DNA from: Porphyrobacter sp. GA68
Lineage (GTDB): Bacteria > Pseudomonadota > Alphaproteobacteria > Sphingomonadales > Sphingomonadaceae
Length of the DNA: 64,000 nt
Assembly: GCF_022605525.1 (NCBI RefSeq)
Contig: NZ_JAKQYJ010000002.1
Span: 372,001 to 436,000 of the forward strand
Reading direction: 5' to 3'
Shown here: positions 43,024 to 52,318 of the stretch, one piece after another
Layout: every line of letters begins with the position of its first letter
Numbering within the stretch: the stretch's first letter is position 1
Position numbers and translations under genes: made by a program
Notes under the pieces: model-generated
Seen by the model: the letters and a program-made list of their open reading frames with translations, nothing else
What the model was told of the DNA's origin: nothing
Database searches by the model: none

Positions 43024-45264
43024 ATGCGACCATTGATTACGCTTGCGGCTGTACTTGCTGCCGCTACGCCCCTTTCTGCCGAACAGGGGCAGGCAACTCC
43101 CTCCGCCGTCCCTGCGCCCCGGCTGACCTTCGAACGGGTGTTCGCCAGTCCTTCGCTGGATGGACCAGCCCCGCGCAACATGAAACTGTCGCCCGACGGC
43201 CGCTGGCTGACCCTGTTGCGCAACAGGGAGGATGACCGGGAACGCTATGACCTGTGGGGCTACGACCGCTCAAGCGGCGCATGGTCGATGCTGGTCGACA
43301 GCCTTCAGCTGGGCACCGGCAGAGAGTTGTCCGAAGAAGAGAAGATGCAGCGCGAGCGGGCGCGGATCGGCAATCTGAGGGGCATTGTCGATTATCAGTG
43401 GGCGGCGGACAGCCAAAGCCTGCTGGTACCGCTGGACGGCGACTTATATCTGGCCCGGGTGGGAGGCGCGGTAGAACGGCTGACCGACACCCCTGATAGC
43501 GAACTGAACCCGCAGATCAGCCCGGCGGGCGCATACAAATCCTTTGTGCGCGATCGCCAGTTGTGGGTTGGCCCGCTCGGCGGCGACGCGGTGCCGGTCA
43601 CTCCGGCGGACACGAACGAAGCAGTGCGCTGGGGCGAGGCGGAGTTTGTCGCACAGGAGGAGATGGGGCGGCTGACCGGCTATTGGTGGTCGCCAGGCGA
43701 TCGTCGTATCGCCGTGCAGCGATTTGACGAAACCGGCGTCGGCATCGTCACACGGGCGGCCATCGGCGCGGCCGGGACGCGGGTGTATGAACAGCGCTAT
43801 CCCGCGACCGGCAGCGCCAACGCGCTGGTCGAACTGTTCGTGATGAACCCGGACGGGAGCGGGCGGGTGAAGGTCGATCTCGGGACCGATCCGGACATCT
43901 ATCTCGCGCGGGTCGACTGGGCACCCGATGGCAACACGCTGTTCGTGCAGCGTCAGGACCGCGCGCAGACCACGCTCGACATGCTGGCGGTGGATCCCGC
44001 CACCGGGCAAAGCCGGGTGTTGTTCACTGAACGCGCCGCGGCGCGCCACTGGATCAACCTGTCGGACGATTACCGCTGGCTGGATGACGGCTCGCTCATC
44101 TGGTGGTCCGAACGCGACGGTTTCGGCCACCTTTACCGCTACGCCGCTGGACAATGGCAGCAATTGACCGCGGGCGAGTGGGTTGTCACCAAACTGCTCG
44201 GCGTGGACCAGCAGGCGGGCCGGGTGTTCTTCGCCGGTACCCGCGACGGGGTGCTGGCCCAGCAGCTGTATGCGCTGGACCTTGCGGCGCCCGGTGCCAT
44301 CACCCGGCTGTCGGACCCCGCCTTCGCTCACAGCGCAAGCATGGACCGCAAGGGGCAGACCCTGCTCGTCACGCGATCCAATGACAGCCAGCCGCCGCAA
44401 TCGTTCATCGCGGACCAGGCTGGGCAGCGGATAGCCTGGGTTGCGGAAAACCGGCTGGATGCCGATCATCCTTATGCGCCCTTCCTGCCCGGGCATCGCC
44501 CGGCGCAGTTCGGCACCATCGCGGCGGACGACGGCACCCTGCTCCACTGGGAGATGGTCACGCCGGACATGGAGCCGGGCAAGCGTTATCCGGTGTACTT
44601 CTATCACTATGGCGGTCCGGGCGTGCAGGTGGTGGGCAAAGGCTGGGACGGGGCGCTGCGGCAGGCGATCGTCGACAGGGGCTACATCTGGTTCGCCATC
44701 GACAACCGCGGCAGCGCCAATCGCGGCGTCGCCTTTGAACAGCCGTTATACCGGGCGCTGGGCACCGTAGAGGTGCAGGACCAGAAACTGGGCGCGGAAT
44801 ACCTCAAGACCCTGCCGTTCGTTGACCCGGAAAAGATCGCGATCGATGGCTGGTCCTATGGCGGGTATCTGACCCTGCTTCAGTTGCAGGCGGACCCCGG
44901 CCTCTATGCCGCCGGAGTGTCGGGTGCGCCGGTGACGAAGTGGGAGCTTTACGATACCCACTATACCGAACGCTTCATGGGCAAGCCGCAGGACGAACCC
45001 GACGCGTACCGCATCGGGTCGGCCATTCCGCGCGCCACCGCGATGACCGACCCGCTGCTCATCATCCACGGCATGGCGGACGACAACGTGGTGTTCGAGA
45101 ACGCGACGGAGATCATCGCGGCGATGCAGGCTGCCAACCGCCCCTTCGACATGATGCTGTATCCCGGTCTGACCCACCGCGTGGCCGGAGAACAGATCTC
45201 GCCCCACCGCTACAACACCGTGTTCCGGTTTCTGGAAGCCAGCGGAGTGACCCCGCCGGAGTGA
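43024..45264 (+). CDS. S9 family prolyl dipeptidyl peptidase (DPP-IV type), exported
   Basis: 746 residues. Signal peptide (MRPLITLAAVLAAATPLSAEQ), beta-propeller with the conserved GEAEFVAQEEMGRLTGYWWSP (the double Glu that binds the substrate N-terminus in DPP-IV), then an alpha/beta hydrolase domain with nucleophile S611 in GWSYGGY, the acid in ADDN (685-688) and H718 in LTHR. The S-D-H spacing fits DPP-IV. It likely clips X-Pro/Ala dipeptides in the periplasm. Monocistronic between terminators and asd. Confidence 0.92.
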   Translation: MRPLITLAAVLAAATPLSAEQGQATPSAVPAPRLTFERVFASPSLDGPAPRNMKLSPDGRWLTLLRNREDDRERYDLWGYDRSSGAWSMLVDSLQLGTGRELSEEEKMQRERARIGNLRGIVDYQWAADSQSLLVPLDGDLYLARVGGAVERLTDTPDSELNPQISPAGAYKSFVRDRQLWVGPLGGDAVPVTPADTNEAVRWGEAEFVAQEEMGRLTGYWWSPGDRRIAVQRFDETGVGIVTRAAIGAAGTRVYEQRYPATGSANALVELFVMNPDGSGRVKVDLGTDPDIYLARVDWAPDGNTLFVQRQDRAQTTLDMLAVDPATGQSRVLFTERAAARHWINLSDDYRWLDDGSLIWWSERDGFGHLYRYAAGQWQQLTAGEWVVTKLLGVDQQAGRVFFAGTRDGVLAQQLYALDLAAPGAITRLSDPAFAHSASMDRKGQTLLVTRSNDSQPPQSFIADQAGQRIAWVAENRLDADHPYAPFLPGHRPAQFGTIAADDGTLLHWEMVTPDMEPGKRYPVYFYHYGGPGVQVVGKGWDGALRQAIVDRGYIWFAIDNRGSANRGVAFEQPLYRALGTVEVQDQKLGAEYLKTLPFVDPEKIAIDGWSYGGYLTLLQLQADPGLYAAGVSGAPVTKWELYDTHYTERFMGKPQDEPDAYRIGSAIPRATAMTDPLLIIHGMADDNVVFENATEIIAAMQAANRPFDMMLYPGLTHRVAGEQISPHRYNTVFRFLEASGVTPPE

Positions 45265-45272
45265 GGCGCCGG

Positions 45273-45300
45273 TTGCCCTGCGCGCGGCAGTCGCTATCTG
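45273..45300 (+). promoter_or_regulatory. Candidate promoter of asd
   Basis: TTGCCC (45273-45278), 16-base spacer, TATCTG (45295-45300), 28 bases before the asd ATG. Confidence 0.4.
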
Positions 45301-45328
45301 CACGCGGCACACAGCGGAGATTTAGAGC

Positions 45329-46354
45329 ATGGGTTACAGAGTAGCGATCGTCGGCGCGACCGGCAATGTCGGGCGCGAGATGATGCAGATCCTTGCCGAG
45401 CGCGAGTTCCCCGTGGACGAGGTCGCCGCCGTCGCTTCCTCCCGCTCGCATGGAACGGAGGTCGAATACGGCGATACCGGCCAGATGCTGAAATGCCGCA
45501 ACATCGAACATTTCGATTTTGCCGGATGGGACATCGCGCTGTTCGCCGCCGGCAGCGGCCCTGCGAAGGAATACGCGCCCAAGGCCGCCGCGGCGGGCTG
45601 CGTGGTGATCGACAACTCTTCGCTTTACCGGATGGACCCGGACGTGCCGCTGATCGTGCCGGAAGTGAACCCCGACGCGATCGACCTGTACAAACGGCGC
45701 AACATCATCGCCAATCCGAATTGTTCGACCGCGCAGATGGTGGTGGTGCTCAAGCCGCTGCACGACGCAGCGACGATCAAGCGCGTGGTGGTCAGCACGT
45801 ACCAGTCCGTATCCGGCGCCGGCAAGGCGGGAATGGACGAACTGTTCCAGCAAAGCCGCGCCATTTTCGTCGGCGACCCGACTGATCCGGTGTTCTTCAC
45901 CAAACAGATCGCATTCAACGTCATTCCCCACATCGACAGCTTCATGGACGATGGCTCCACCAAGGAAGAGTGGAAGATGGTGGTGGAAACGAAAAAGATC
46001 CTGGACCCCGCGATCAAACTGAACGCGACCTGCGTGCGGGTGCCGGTTTTTCTCGGCCATTCCGAGGCGGTGAATATCGAGTTCGAGCGCGAGCTTTCCG
46101 CCGAGGCTGCGCAGGACATCCTGCGCGAGGCGCCTGGCGTGATGCTGATCGACAAGCGGGAGGACGGCGGTTACATCACCCCGGTAGAGGCGGCGGGCGA
46201 CAGCGCCACCTACGTCAGCCGCGTGCGCGACGATCCCACGGTGGAGAACGGCCTGACGCTGTGGTGCGTGGCCGACAACCTGCGCAAGGGCGCGGCGCTG
46301 AACGCGGTGCAGATCGCGGAATTGCTGGGACGGCGGCACCTCAAGAAGGGGTAG
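45329..46354 (+). CDS. asd: Aspartate-semialdehyde dehydrogenase
   Basis: 341 residues; makes aspartate semialdehyde for lysine, methionine, threonine and diaminopimelate. Seen: RVAIVGATGNVGREMMQIL (NADP site), VVIDNSSLYRMDPDVPLIVPEVN, the catalytic cysteine in IIANPNCSTAQM, and VRVPVFLGHSEAVNIEFE. Full length. Confidence 0.96.
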   Translation: MGYRVAIVGATGNVGREMMQILAEREFPVDEVAAVASSRSHGTEVEYGDTGQMLKCRNIEHFDFAGWDIALFAAGSGPAKEYAPKAAAAGCVVIDNSSLYRMDPDVPLIVPEVNPDAIDLYKRRNIIANPNCSTAQMVVVLKPLHDAATIKRVVVSTYQSVSGAGKAGMDELFQQSRAIFVGDPTDPVFFTKQIAFNVIPHIDSFMDDGSTKEEWKMVVETKKILDPAIKLNATCVRVPVFLGHSEAVNIEFERELSAEAAQDILREAPGVMLIDKREDGGYITPVEAAGDSATYVSRVRDDPTVENGLTLWCVADNLRKGAALNAVQIAELLGRRHLKKG

Positions 46355-46359
46355 GGTAT

Positions 46360-46803
46360 ATGGCAGAGGCGATGACCGGCGGGTGCCAGTGTGGAGCGGT
46401 GCGGTACGCCGTCCGCGTCGCTGAACACCACGCGGGCCTCTGCCATTGTTCGATGTGCAAACGCGCGAGCGGCGGGTTTGCTGCCGCTCTTGTGCAAGTC
46501 GATCCCGCGGACGTCCAGTGGAGCGGAGAGCCGGCGCGCTACCGCTCTTCGCCCGTTGCCGAGCGCCTGTTCTGCCGCACCTGCGGTTCGCCGCTCGCCT
46601 GGGTGGCACTCGCGGGTGATGACATGGATCTGATGCTGGGCAGCTTTGACGACCCGTCGGCGTTCAGGCCAGTGGCACATGGGGGAGCCGAGCGTATTCT
46701 TGAGCCTTGGCTGGACACCTCTTCTCTGCCGCGTCACCGCACACAGGACATCGCCAGCACAGTCGCGCGGTGGCAGGCGGCAGGACAAAAGGTGCCGGAA
46801 TGA
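46360..46803 (+). CDS. GFA family glutathione-dependent formaldehyde-activating-like protein
   Basis: 147 residues. Zinc-binding cysteines of the CENP-V/GFA fold in order: GGCQCGAVRY, LCHCSMCKRASGG, LFCRTCGSPLAW. Named for glutathione-formaldehyde adduct formation, which is not established for most members. It starts five bases after the asd stop and overlaps the next gene by ATGA. Confidence 0.85.
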   Translation: MAEAMTGGCQCGAVRYAVRVAEHHAGLCHCSMCKRASGGFAAALVQVDPADVQWSGEPARYRSSPVAERLFCRTCGSPLAWVALAGDDMDLMLGSFDDPSAFRPVAHGGAERILEPWLDTSSLPRHRTQDIASTVARWQAAGQKVPE

Positions 46804-47558
46804 AGCCACTGCGGCGCGATGACATCGCCTCCTTCGATGGTGTTGAACTTGCGGTCCACCGCGTCGGCGAGGGCAAGCCCATTCTGCTCCTTCATGGCTT
46901 GTTCTCCGATGCGCAAACCAACTGGATCAAGTTCGGCCACGCCGCGAAGCTGGCCGAGGCGGGGTTCGAGGTGGTCATGCCGGATCTGCGTGCCCACGGG
47001 CAGAGCGCGCGACCCCACGATCCGGCGGCCTACCCAGCGGACGTGCTGGCGCGCGACGTCGCCGCATTGGTGCAGCACTATGGCTGGACCGGGTTCGACC
47101 TGGCCGGTTTCTCGCTTGGCGCGCGGACGGCGGCGCGGTGTGTGATCAATGGCCTCAAGCCCCGCCGGCTGGCGCTGGTCGGTATGGGGCTGGAAGGGTT
47201 GGCGGGGTGGGACAAGCGCGCGGCGTTCTTCATCGACGCCATCGACCGGTTTGCAGAAGTGAAGCGCGGCGACCCCGCGTTCATGGCGGTCAGCTTCATG
47301 AAGACCATGAAAGTCGATCTGGTCGCCGCGCGCCTGCTGTTGCAGGCTGTGGCTGACGCGACACCGGATCAGCTTGCCGCGCATCTGACCATGCCGACGC
47401 TGGTGCTGTGCGGTCACGAGGACCGTGACAATGGTTCGCCCGAACGCCTGGCCGAGCTGTTGCCGGACGCCCGCCTGCAACTTATCCCCGGCACCCATAT
47501 GTCCAGCGTGACCAAGCCGGAAATGGGCGCTGCGCTCGCGGATTTCTTCGGCGCTTGA
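46800..47558 (+). CDS. Alpha/beta hydrolase
   Basis: 252 residues. Oxyanion-hole LLLHGLFSDAQTNW, nucleophile elbow GFSLGART (Ser), acid near VLCGHEDRDN and His in PGTHMSS, so a complete triad. Substrate unknown; close to the general esterase/haloperoxidase-like group. Its ATG overlaps the GFA stop (ATGA), so asd, GFA and this gene may be one operon. Confidence 0.83.
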   Translation: MKPLRRDDIASFDGVELAVHRVGEGKPILLLHGLFSDAQTNWIKFGHAAKLAEAGFEVVMPDLRAHGQSARPHDPAAYPADVLARDVAALVQHYGWTGFDLAGFSLGARTAARCVINGLKPRRLALVGMGLEGLAGWDKRAAFFIDAIDRFAEVKRGDPAFMAVSFMKTMKVDLVAARLLLQAVADATPDQLAAHLTMPTLVLCGHEDRDNGSPERLAELLPDARLQLIPGTHMSSVTKPEMGAALADFFGA

Positions 47559-47610
47559 CGGTGCCGCCGTTTGCGCGCCAGACTGTGTGCGGCAGAAGCG
47601 GGGCAACGAT

Positions 47611-48621
47611 ATGATCAGGTTTGTGGCTCTAGCGGCAGCGATGACGCTCCTCTTGGGCGCTTGTGCGTCCATTTCGGCAGAGAGGGCTGGTGCGGGAAAT
47701 GACCCCGCTTCCGGCACCCTGTTCGTCGCCAACAAGCGCGGCGACAGCCTGTCGAAGATCGACCTTGCCAGCGGGCGAGAGGTTGCGCGGGTCGATGCCT
47801 GCCGCAATCCGCATGAACTGGCGCCTTCGCCCGATGGCATGCATGTGGCGCTGGCCTGTTACGGCGGGACCAGTGTGGACGTGTTTCGCGCGGCCGATCT
47901 CGAGCGGGTGAAAAGCATCGACCTTGGCGCGAACGCCCGTCCGCACGGCATCGTCTGGCTGGAGAACGGCGATCTGTATGCCACCGCCGAAGGCCGCCGT
48001 TCGATCTTCTGGATACGCGATCCGTTGGGGCGGGCGGAACTGTTTGAATACGGCACCGGGCGTGAAGGTAGCCATATGCTCGCCGTGGCGCCGGATGGCC
48101 GGTATGCCTGGACCACCGATCTGGGTTCACGCACCGTGACCCGGCTGGACCTGGTGACGCGCCGCGCCCCTTTGTCGGTCGAGGTCGGGGTCGAGCCCGA
48201 AGGCATTGCGCTGTCGCCGGATGGCGAGACGCTGTGGGTGTCGGCACGCGGTTCGGACCGGGCCTACGCGCTCGATCCGCAGTCGCTGACGGTTCGGCGC
48301 GAGGTGGTGACCGGCGACTTTCCCCTGCGTATCCTCCTGCGGCCGCAAGGGGATGTGGCCATCACCTCAGACCTGGCCGACGGGGCGCTGAGCGTTATCG
48401 ACACCACTACCGGGCGGCGGACCAGGACCATCGCGGTCAGCTCGCGGGAAGAAGCCGAGGCGCGGCAACAGGTTACAATTCTGTGGTCGCGCGACGGCCG
48501 CCGCATCTATGTCGCAGAGACCGGAACCGATACCGTCGCCGAGGTCGACTTCGCCACCGGAACAGTGCTGCGGCGTCTGACGGTCGGCGCGGGGGGAGAC
48601 GGGCTCGCAATCATCGACTGA
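47611..48621 (+). CDS. Beta-propeller (YVTN/NHL-type) lipoprotein
   Basis: 336 residues. Lipobox in MIRFVALAAAMTLLLGACAS (LLGAC, Cys 17), so a lipoprotein; then repeated blades with SPDG-type turns (GTLFVANKRGDSLSKIDLASG, LAPSPDGMHVALACYGG, LSPDGETLWVSARGSDRAYALD, WSRDGRRIYVAETGTDTVAEVD). No catalytic residues evident; such proteins often act as scaffolds or in PQQ-linked systems. ATG 47611 is preferred over an upstream alternative because it gives the lipobox at normal distance. Confidence 0.82.
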   Translation: MIRFVALAAAMTLLLGACASISAERAGAGNDPASGTLFVANKRGDSLSKIDLASGREVARVDACRNPHELAPSPDGMHVALACYGGTSVDVFRAADLERVKSIDLGANARPHGIVWLENGDLYATAEGRRSIFWIRDPLGRAELFEYGTGREGSHMLAVAPDGRYAWTTDLGSRTVTRLDLVTRRAPLSVEVGVEPEGIALSPDGETLWVSARGSDRAYALDPQSLTVRREVVTGDFPLRILLRPQGDVAITSDLADGALSVIDTTTGRRTRTIAVSSREEAEARQQVTILWSRDGRRIYVAETGTDTVAEVDFATGTVLRRLTVGAGGDGLAIID

Positions 48622-48669
48622 AGCAAGGGACGCGCCCGCGAGGAGCGTCCTTAGAGGGGGAAGAACAGC

Positions 48670-49158
48670 ATGAGACTGCCAATCTACGCGGCGCTGGGTT
48701 GTGCGCTGATGATGAGCGCCGGACCTGCTTGGACGCAAGGTGCGCCCGGCGTTATCTCCGCGCAGGATCCCGCCGGCGTGGCCGCGGCCATGCGATATGC
48801 CGGATACCCTGCGGTCATCACCAAGGACGCGCTGGGCGACCCGATGATCGAAACCGAATATGCGGGCTACAAGGGCACCGTCCTGTTCTACGGCTGCGAC
48901 ACGCAGACGCACAGCGGTTGCGACGCCCTGCAGCTGAGTGTCGGCCTCGATCGTTCCGCACCGCTCGATAACGCCGCCGTGTCCGGCTTCATGCGCAAGC
49001 AGCGCTTCGCTTCGGTCTTCCTCGACGACGAAGGCGATCCATGGATCCAGTTCGATATCGTAACCCTTGGCGGGATCCCGGCACCTGTTTTTCTTAAGGC
49101 GCTGGATCTTTATTCCTGGTCACTCACCGCCATCGCCGACGAGGTGTTCTCTGACTGA
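48670..49158 (+). CDS. Secreted YbjN-domain protein
   Basis: 162 residues with a signal peptide (MRLPIYAALGCALMMSAGPAWTQ). The rest follows the sphingomonad YbjN pattern: DPAGVAAAMRYAGYPAVIT, LFYGCDTQTHSGCDALQLSVGL (paired Cys), FMRKQRFASVFLDDEGDPWIQFD. YbjN folds resemble type III chaperones; role unknown. A short stem (48628-48650) lies between it and the lipoprotein gene. Confidence 0.8.
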   Translation: MRLPIYAALGCALMMSAGPAWTQGAPGVISAQDPAGVAAAMRYAGYPAVITKDALGDPMIETEYAGYKGTVLFYGCDTQTHSGCDALQLSVGLDRSAPLDNAAVSGFMRKQRFASVFLDDEGDPWIQFDIVTLGGIPAPVFLKALDLYSWSLTAIADEVFSD

Positions 49159-49162
49159 ACGC

Positions 49163-50209
49163 CTAGCGCCGGCGTGTGACCGACCGGCCGCGGCGTGACT
49201 TGCCGCCCAGGGTGCTGACAAGTCCCGCTGCGGCCAGAGCGCCCGCCCCGGCCAGTATGGTTGCGACCGGATGCATCTGCGCTTCCAGGGCGAGGCTCGA
49301 CTTCCTGACGAAATTGTCCTGGTTCGACCGCTCGCGGCCGTCCTTGCGCGGCTCGAACAGGTTGTCTGACACTCCGGCTTCGGGAGGCGTCTTGCTGGAT
49401 TGGGCTTCTTCCATCATGAAGTTCGACATGATGACGTCGGTTATGCCGGGAAACAGGTTGCCGAACTTGGTTACGAAGTAGCCCTGACCACCGACCAGCA
49501 ATTCGCGTTTCGGATTGGCGCAGGCGAAACAGATCGCCTTGGCGACCAGTTCCGGGTCGTAGATGATCGGCGGCACCGATGCCGGAACATCCATCTTGTT
49601 GCGGGCGTGTTCGGGATACATGGTGTCGATGCCGTTGGGCTTGATAAGGGTGACGGAAATACCCGCGTCCTCGCTCTGCAGTTCGACCCGGAGCGCCTCG
49701 GTAAAGCCGAGCACGGCGTGCTTCATCGCGCTGTAGGCGCCCTGAACCCCGACGGCCCGTTCCGACAGAACCGAGCCGGTGTTGATCAATGCGCCGCCGC
49801 CCCGCTCGCGCAGCTTGCGCACGGCATAGAGCGATCCGGCGACCGTGCCGAAATAACCGACGTCGAACACCCGCCGGTGCTCTTCTTCCGTCACATCTTC
49901 GAGGCGCGCGTAAAGAGAGGCGGCGGCATTGTTGACCCAGCTGTCGAAGCCGCCGAACCGTTCCTCCGCCACCTTGCCGACCCGTTCGGGAAAGTCGCTG
50001 TCCGCGATGTCCGCCACGCAGTACGAAGCGTTACCACCGGCTGCCTCAATGCTTTCGACCGCCTCTCTCAGCGCGTCCTCGTTGCGGGCGACGAGCACCA
50101 CGTTGGCGCCTTCACGCGCGGCGCGCCGGGCGGTGGTAAGACCGATGCCGGATGACGCGCCGGTTATCACAATGGTCTGCTCGGACAGGGGCTTGAGAGT
50201 AATGGCCAT
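49163..50209 (-). CDS. Short-chain dehydrogenase/reductase with C-terminal extension
   Basis: 348 residues. Classical SDR: TIVITGASSGIGLTTARRAA, NNAAASLYARL, INTGSVLSERAVGVQGAYSAMKHAV (Ser, Tyr and Lys of the active site). About 80 residues follow the SDR fold, with a hydrophobic segment MHPVATILAGAGALAAAGLVST and a basic end KSRRGRSVTRRR that may anchor it to the membrane. Substrate unknown. Divergent from sbtA across 129 bases. Confidence 0.84.
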   Translation of the reverse strand: MAITLKPLSEQTIVITGASSGIGLTTARRAAREGANVVLVARNEDALREAVESIEAAGGNASYCVADIADSDFPERVGKVAEERFGGFDSWVNNAAASLYARLEDVTEEEHRRVFDVGYFGTVAGSLYAVRKLRERGGGALINTGSVLSERAVGVQGAYSAMKHAVLGFTEALRVELQSEDAGISVTLIKPNGIDTMYPEHARNKMDVPASVPPIIYDPELVAKAICFACANPKRELLVGGQGYFVTKFGNLFPGITDVIMSNFMMEEAQSSKTPPEAGVSDNLFEPRKDGRERSNQDNFVRKSSLALEAQMHPVATILAGAGALAAAGLVSTLGGKSRRGRSVTRRR

Positions 50210-50338
50210 CTTTTGAATTCTCCTTCGTTCGCTAACCAACGACCAGCGACCCGTTAGGCTCCGAGGCAGGACTTCCCTTGACTTCGCCGCGTGGTTCTCT
50301 GAAGCGGAGCACGGCAAATAGGGGGAGGCCACAGCATC

Positions 50339-51319
50339 ATGAGCGACATCGCCGCCACCCTGCTGTCCGCGCCGATCCTGTTCTTCATCCTCGGAGTGCT
50401 GGCCGCCGCGGCACGGTCCGACCTGGCCGTGCCTGAGACAGTGGCGAAGGGTCTGTCGCTGTACCTCATGGCGGCCATCGGCCTGAAAGGCGGGGTGGAA
50501 GTCGCCAAGGCGGGGATCACGCCCAACCTCATTCTGGCCCTCGTCGCAGGCCTGCTGCTGAGCGCGCTGATCCCGTTCTTCGTCGCGCCGGTGCTGCGGC
50601 GGTTCGGCCGGCTGGACGGGGTGAACGCCGGCGCGGTCGCGGCGCATTACGGTTCGGTCAGCGTCGTCACGTTCGTCACTGCCAGCCAGGTTTACGGCAA
50701 CACCGGATTTGTCGTCGCCGGGTTCATGGTGGCGGTGCTCGCGTTGATGGAAACGCCGGCGATCATTTCCGGTCTGTTGCTCGCCCGGCGCTATGCGGCG
50801 GCGCAGAACGGCAGCGGAGGGAGCGGCATCGACCGCGAACTGCTGCGCGAAGTGCTGTTCAACGGATCGGTGGTCCTGTTGCTGGGCAGTTTCGCCATCG
50901 GTCTGCTGATCGGGGAGCCAGGTTTCGAGCCGATAGCGCCGCTGTTCCGCAGCGGCTTTACCGGCGTGTTGTGCCTGTTCCTGCTCGACATGGGCCTCGT
51001 TGCCATGCGGCGCTTGCGCGATACGCGCGCGCTGACCGGGCGACTTGTGATGCTGGGCATCTTCTTCCCGCTGGTCAACGGCGTGCTGGGCGCGTTGACA
51101 GGCACGCTGATCGGGCTGGACCCGGCGTCGGCCGCAGGGCTGGCTGTGCTGGCAGCCAGCGCGTCCTACATCGCGGTGCCTGCGGCCATGCGCCTGGCGC
51201 TGCCGCAGGCGAATGCGGGTTTGTACCTCGCCATGTCGCTGGGCGTCACCTTCCCGTTCAACATCGTTATCGGTATTCCGCTTTACCGGATGATCGCCGA
51301 AACTCTGGGAGGCTGGTGA
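50339..51319 (+). CDS. sbtA: SbtA-type sodium-dependent bicarbonate transporter
   Basis: 326 residues, about 10 hydrophobic segments in two repeats (LSAPILFFILGVLAAAARSDLAVPE, YLMAAIGLKGGVEVAKAG, AAHYGSVSVVTFVTAS, METPAIISGLLLARR; second half TLIGLDPASAAGLAVLAASASYIAVPAAMRLALPQANAG). This matches the SbtA/PF05982 family, high-affinity HCO3-/Na+ symporters of cyanobacteria that also occur in heterotrophs. The next gene, overlapping by one base, is its PII-like partner. Confidence 0.88.
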   Translation: MSDIAATLLSAPILFFILGVLAAAARSDLAVPETVAKGLSLYLMAAIGLKGGVEVAKAGITPNLILALVAGLLLSALIPFFVAPVLRRFGRLDGVNAGAVAAHYGSVSVVTFVTASQVYGNTGFVVAGFMVAVLALMETPAIISGLLLARRYAAAQNGSGGSGIDRELLREVLFNGSVVLLLGSFAIGLLIGEPGFEPIAPLFRSGFTGVLCLFLLDMGLVAMRRLRDTRALTGRLVMLGIFFPLVNGVLGALTGTLIGLDPASAAGLAVLAASASYIAVPAAMRLALPQANAGLYLAMSLGVTFPFNIVIGIPLYRMIAETLGGW

Positions 51320-51630
51320 TGCCGGAAATGATTACCCGCGTGCGCATCGAAGTGCTGGTCGACGCGCCCCTTGCCCCGCGCCTCGTCAAACTGTCGCGCG
51401 AGGCGGGAATAACCGGCCATACGCTGATCCGCACGACCAGCGGCGAAGGGCGACAGGGCAGCTGGAAGGAAGATCTGGTGAGCGGCGCAACCGCCAAGTT
51501 CATCTTCCTCGCCGTCGCCAATCAGGAGCGGGCGGACCGCTTCGTCGACCTGATCGAGCCGCTGCTGGAAAGCCATGGCCTGCTGGTCCTGAGGTCGCCG
51601 ACGGACGTGATCCGGCCGGAGCGGTTCTAG
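51319..51630 (+). CDS. sbtB: PII-like SbtB-type regulator
   Basis: 103 residues with the ferredoxin-like PII fold: MITRVRIEVLVDAPLAPRLVKLSREAGI, a T-loop region TTSGEGRQGSWKED, then KFIFLAVANQERADRFVDLIEPLL. Cyanobacterial SbtB binds AMP/ADP/ATP/cAMP and gates SbtA. The C-terminal CGPxGC redox loop of some cyanobacterial forms is absent here (ends DVIRPERF). ATG overlaps the sbtA stop (TGATG). Confidence 0.8.
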   Translation: MPEMITRVRIEVLVDAPLAPRLVKLSREAGITGHTLIRTTSGEGRQGSWKEDLVSGATAKFIFLAVANQERADRFVDLIEPLLESHGLLVLRSPTDVIRPERF

Positions 51631-51642
51631 ACACCCAATCGG

Positions 51643-52308
51643 CTAGTGCGCCGCGAAATAACTCGCGTGGCGCGCCACCTGCTCGCCATAGCGCTCTTCC
51701 ACGCCGACGAAACTGCCCTGCGCTTCGTCGTAGGCGGACACGTGTCCGGTGGCGATGTCATAGACCCAGCCGTGGATCACCAGTTCCTTGCGCGCCAGCC
51801 TTGCGGCAACGGCGGGGTGGGTGCGCAGGTGCTGCATCTGCAGCAGCACATTGTGCTCCAGCAGCAGACGCATCCGTTCCTCAGGATCGGCATCGCCAGC
51901 CGTTGCCTCCATCGCCGCCACCGCCGCCCGGGCAAAGCCGAGCCAGCGGGATACGTGCGGCAGGTGCGCTACGCTTTCCAGATGCATCGCCCCCGCCATT
52001 GCGCCGCAGCGGGTATGGCCGCAAACCACGGCGTGCGGCACCTTCAGCACTTCCATTGCGTATTCGATCGACGCCGTCATGCCGCCGACCTGTTCGCCAT
52101 ACGGCGGGATGATGTTGCCCGCGTTGCGGCAGATGAAGAGTTCGCCCGGTTCGGTTTGCGTGATCATCGCCGTTTCGACCCGCGCGTCGGAGCAGGCGAT
52201 GAACAGCGCGTCGGGGGTCTGCGCCTCCGCCAGCCGGGAGAACAGGTCGCGCTTCTGGGGAAAGACGCTCTTTTCGAAATGGACAACTCCGGCGGCAAAT
52301 TTCGGCAT
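51643..52308 (-). CDS. Beta-class carbonic anhydrase
   Basis: 221 residues; interconverts CO2 and bicarbonate. Zinc site C39, D41-R43 dyad (ACSDARV), H98 and C101 (GHTRCGAM), plus RNAGNIIPPYG. Convergent with sbtAB (12 bases between stops), and only 10 bases after the AMP nucleosidase stop with an AAGGG site, so cotranscribed with it. The extension to 52479 in the same frame overlaps that gene and is rejected. Confidence 0.93.
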   Translation of the reverse strand: MPKFAAGVVHFEKSVFPQKRDLFSRLAEAQTPDALFIACSDARVETAMITQTEPGELFICRNAGNIIPPYGEQVGGMTASIEYAMEVLKVPHAVVCGHTRCGAMAGAMHLESVAHLPHVSRWLGFARAAVAAMEATAGDADPEERMRLLLEHNVLLQMQHLRTHPAVAARLARKELVIHGWVYDIATGHVSAYDEAQGSFVGVEERYGEQVARHASYFAAH

Positions 52309-52318
52309 AACTCTACCC

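Noticed and set aside
45113-46609. 498-residue minus-strand frame
   Set aside because: Antisense to asd and the GFA gene; no domain.
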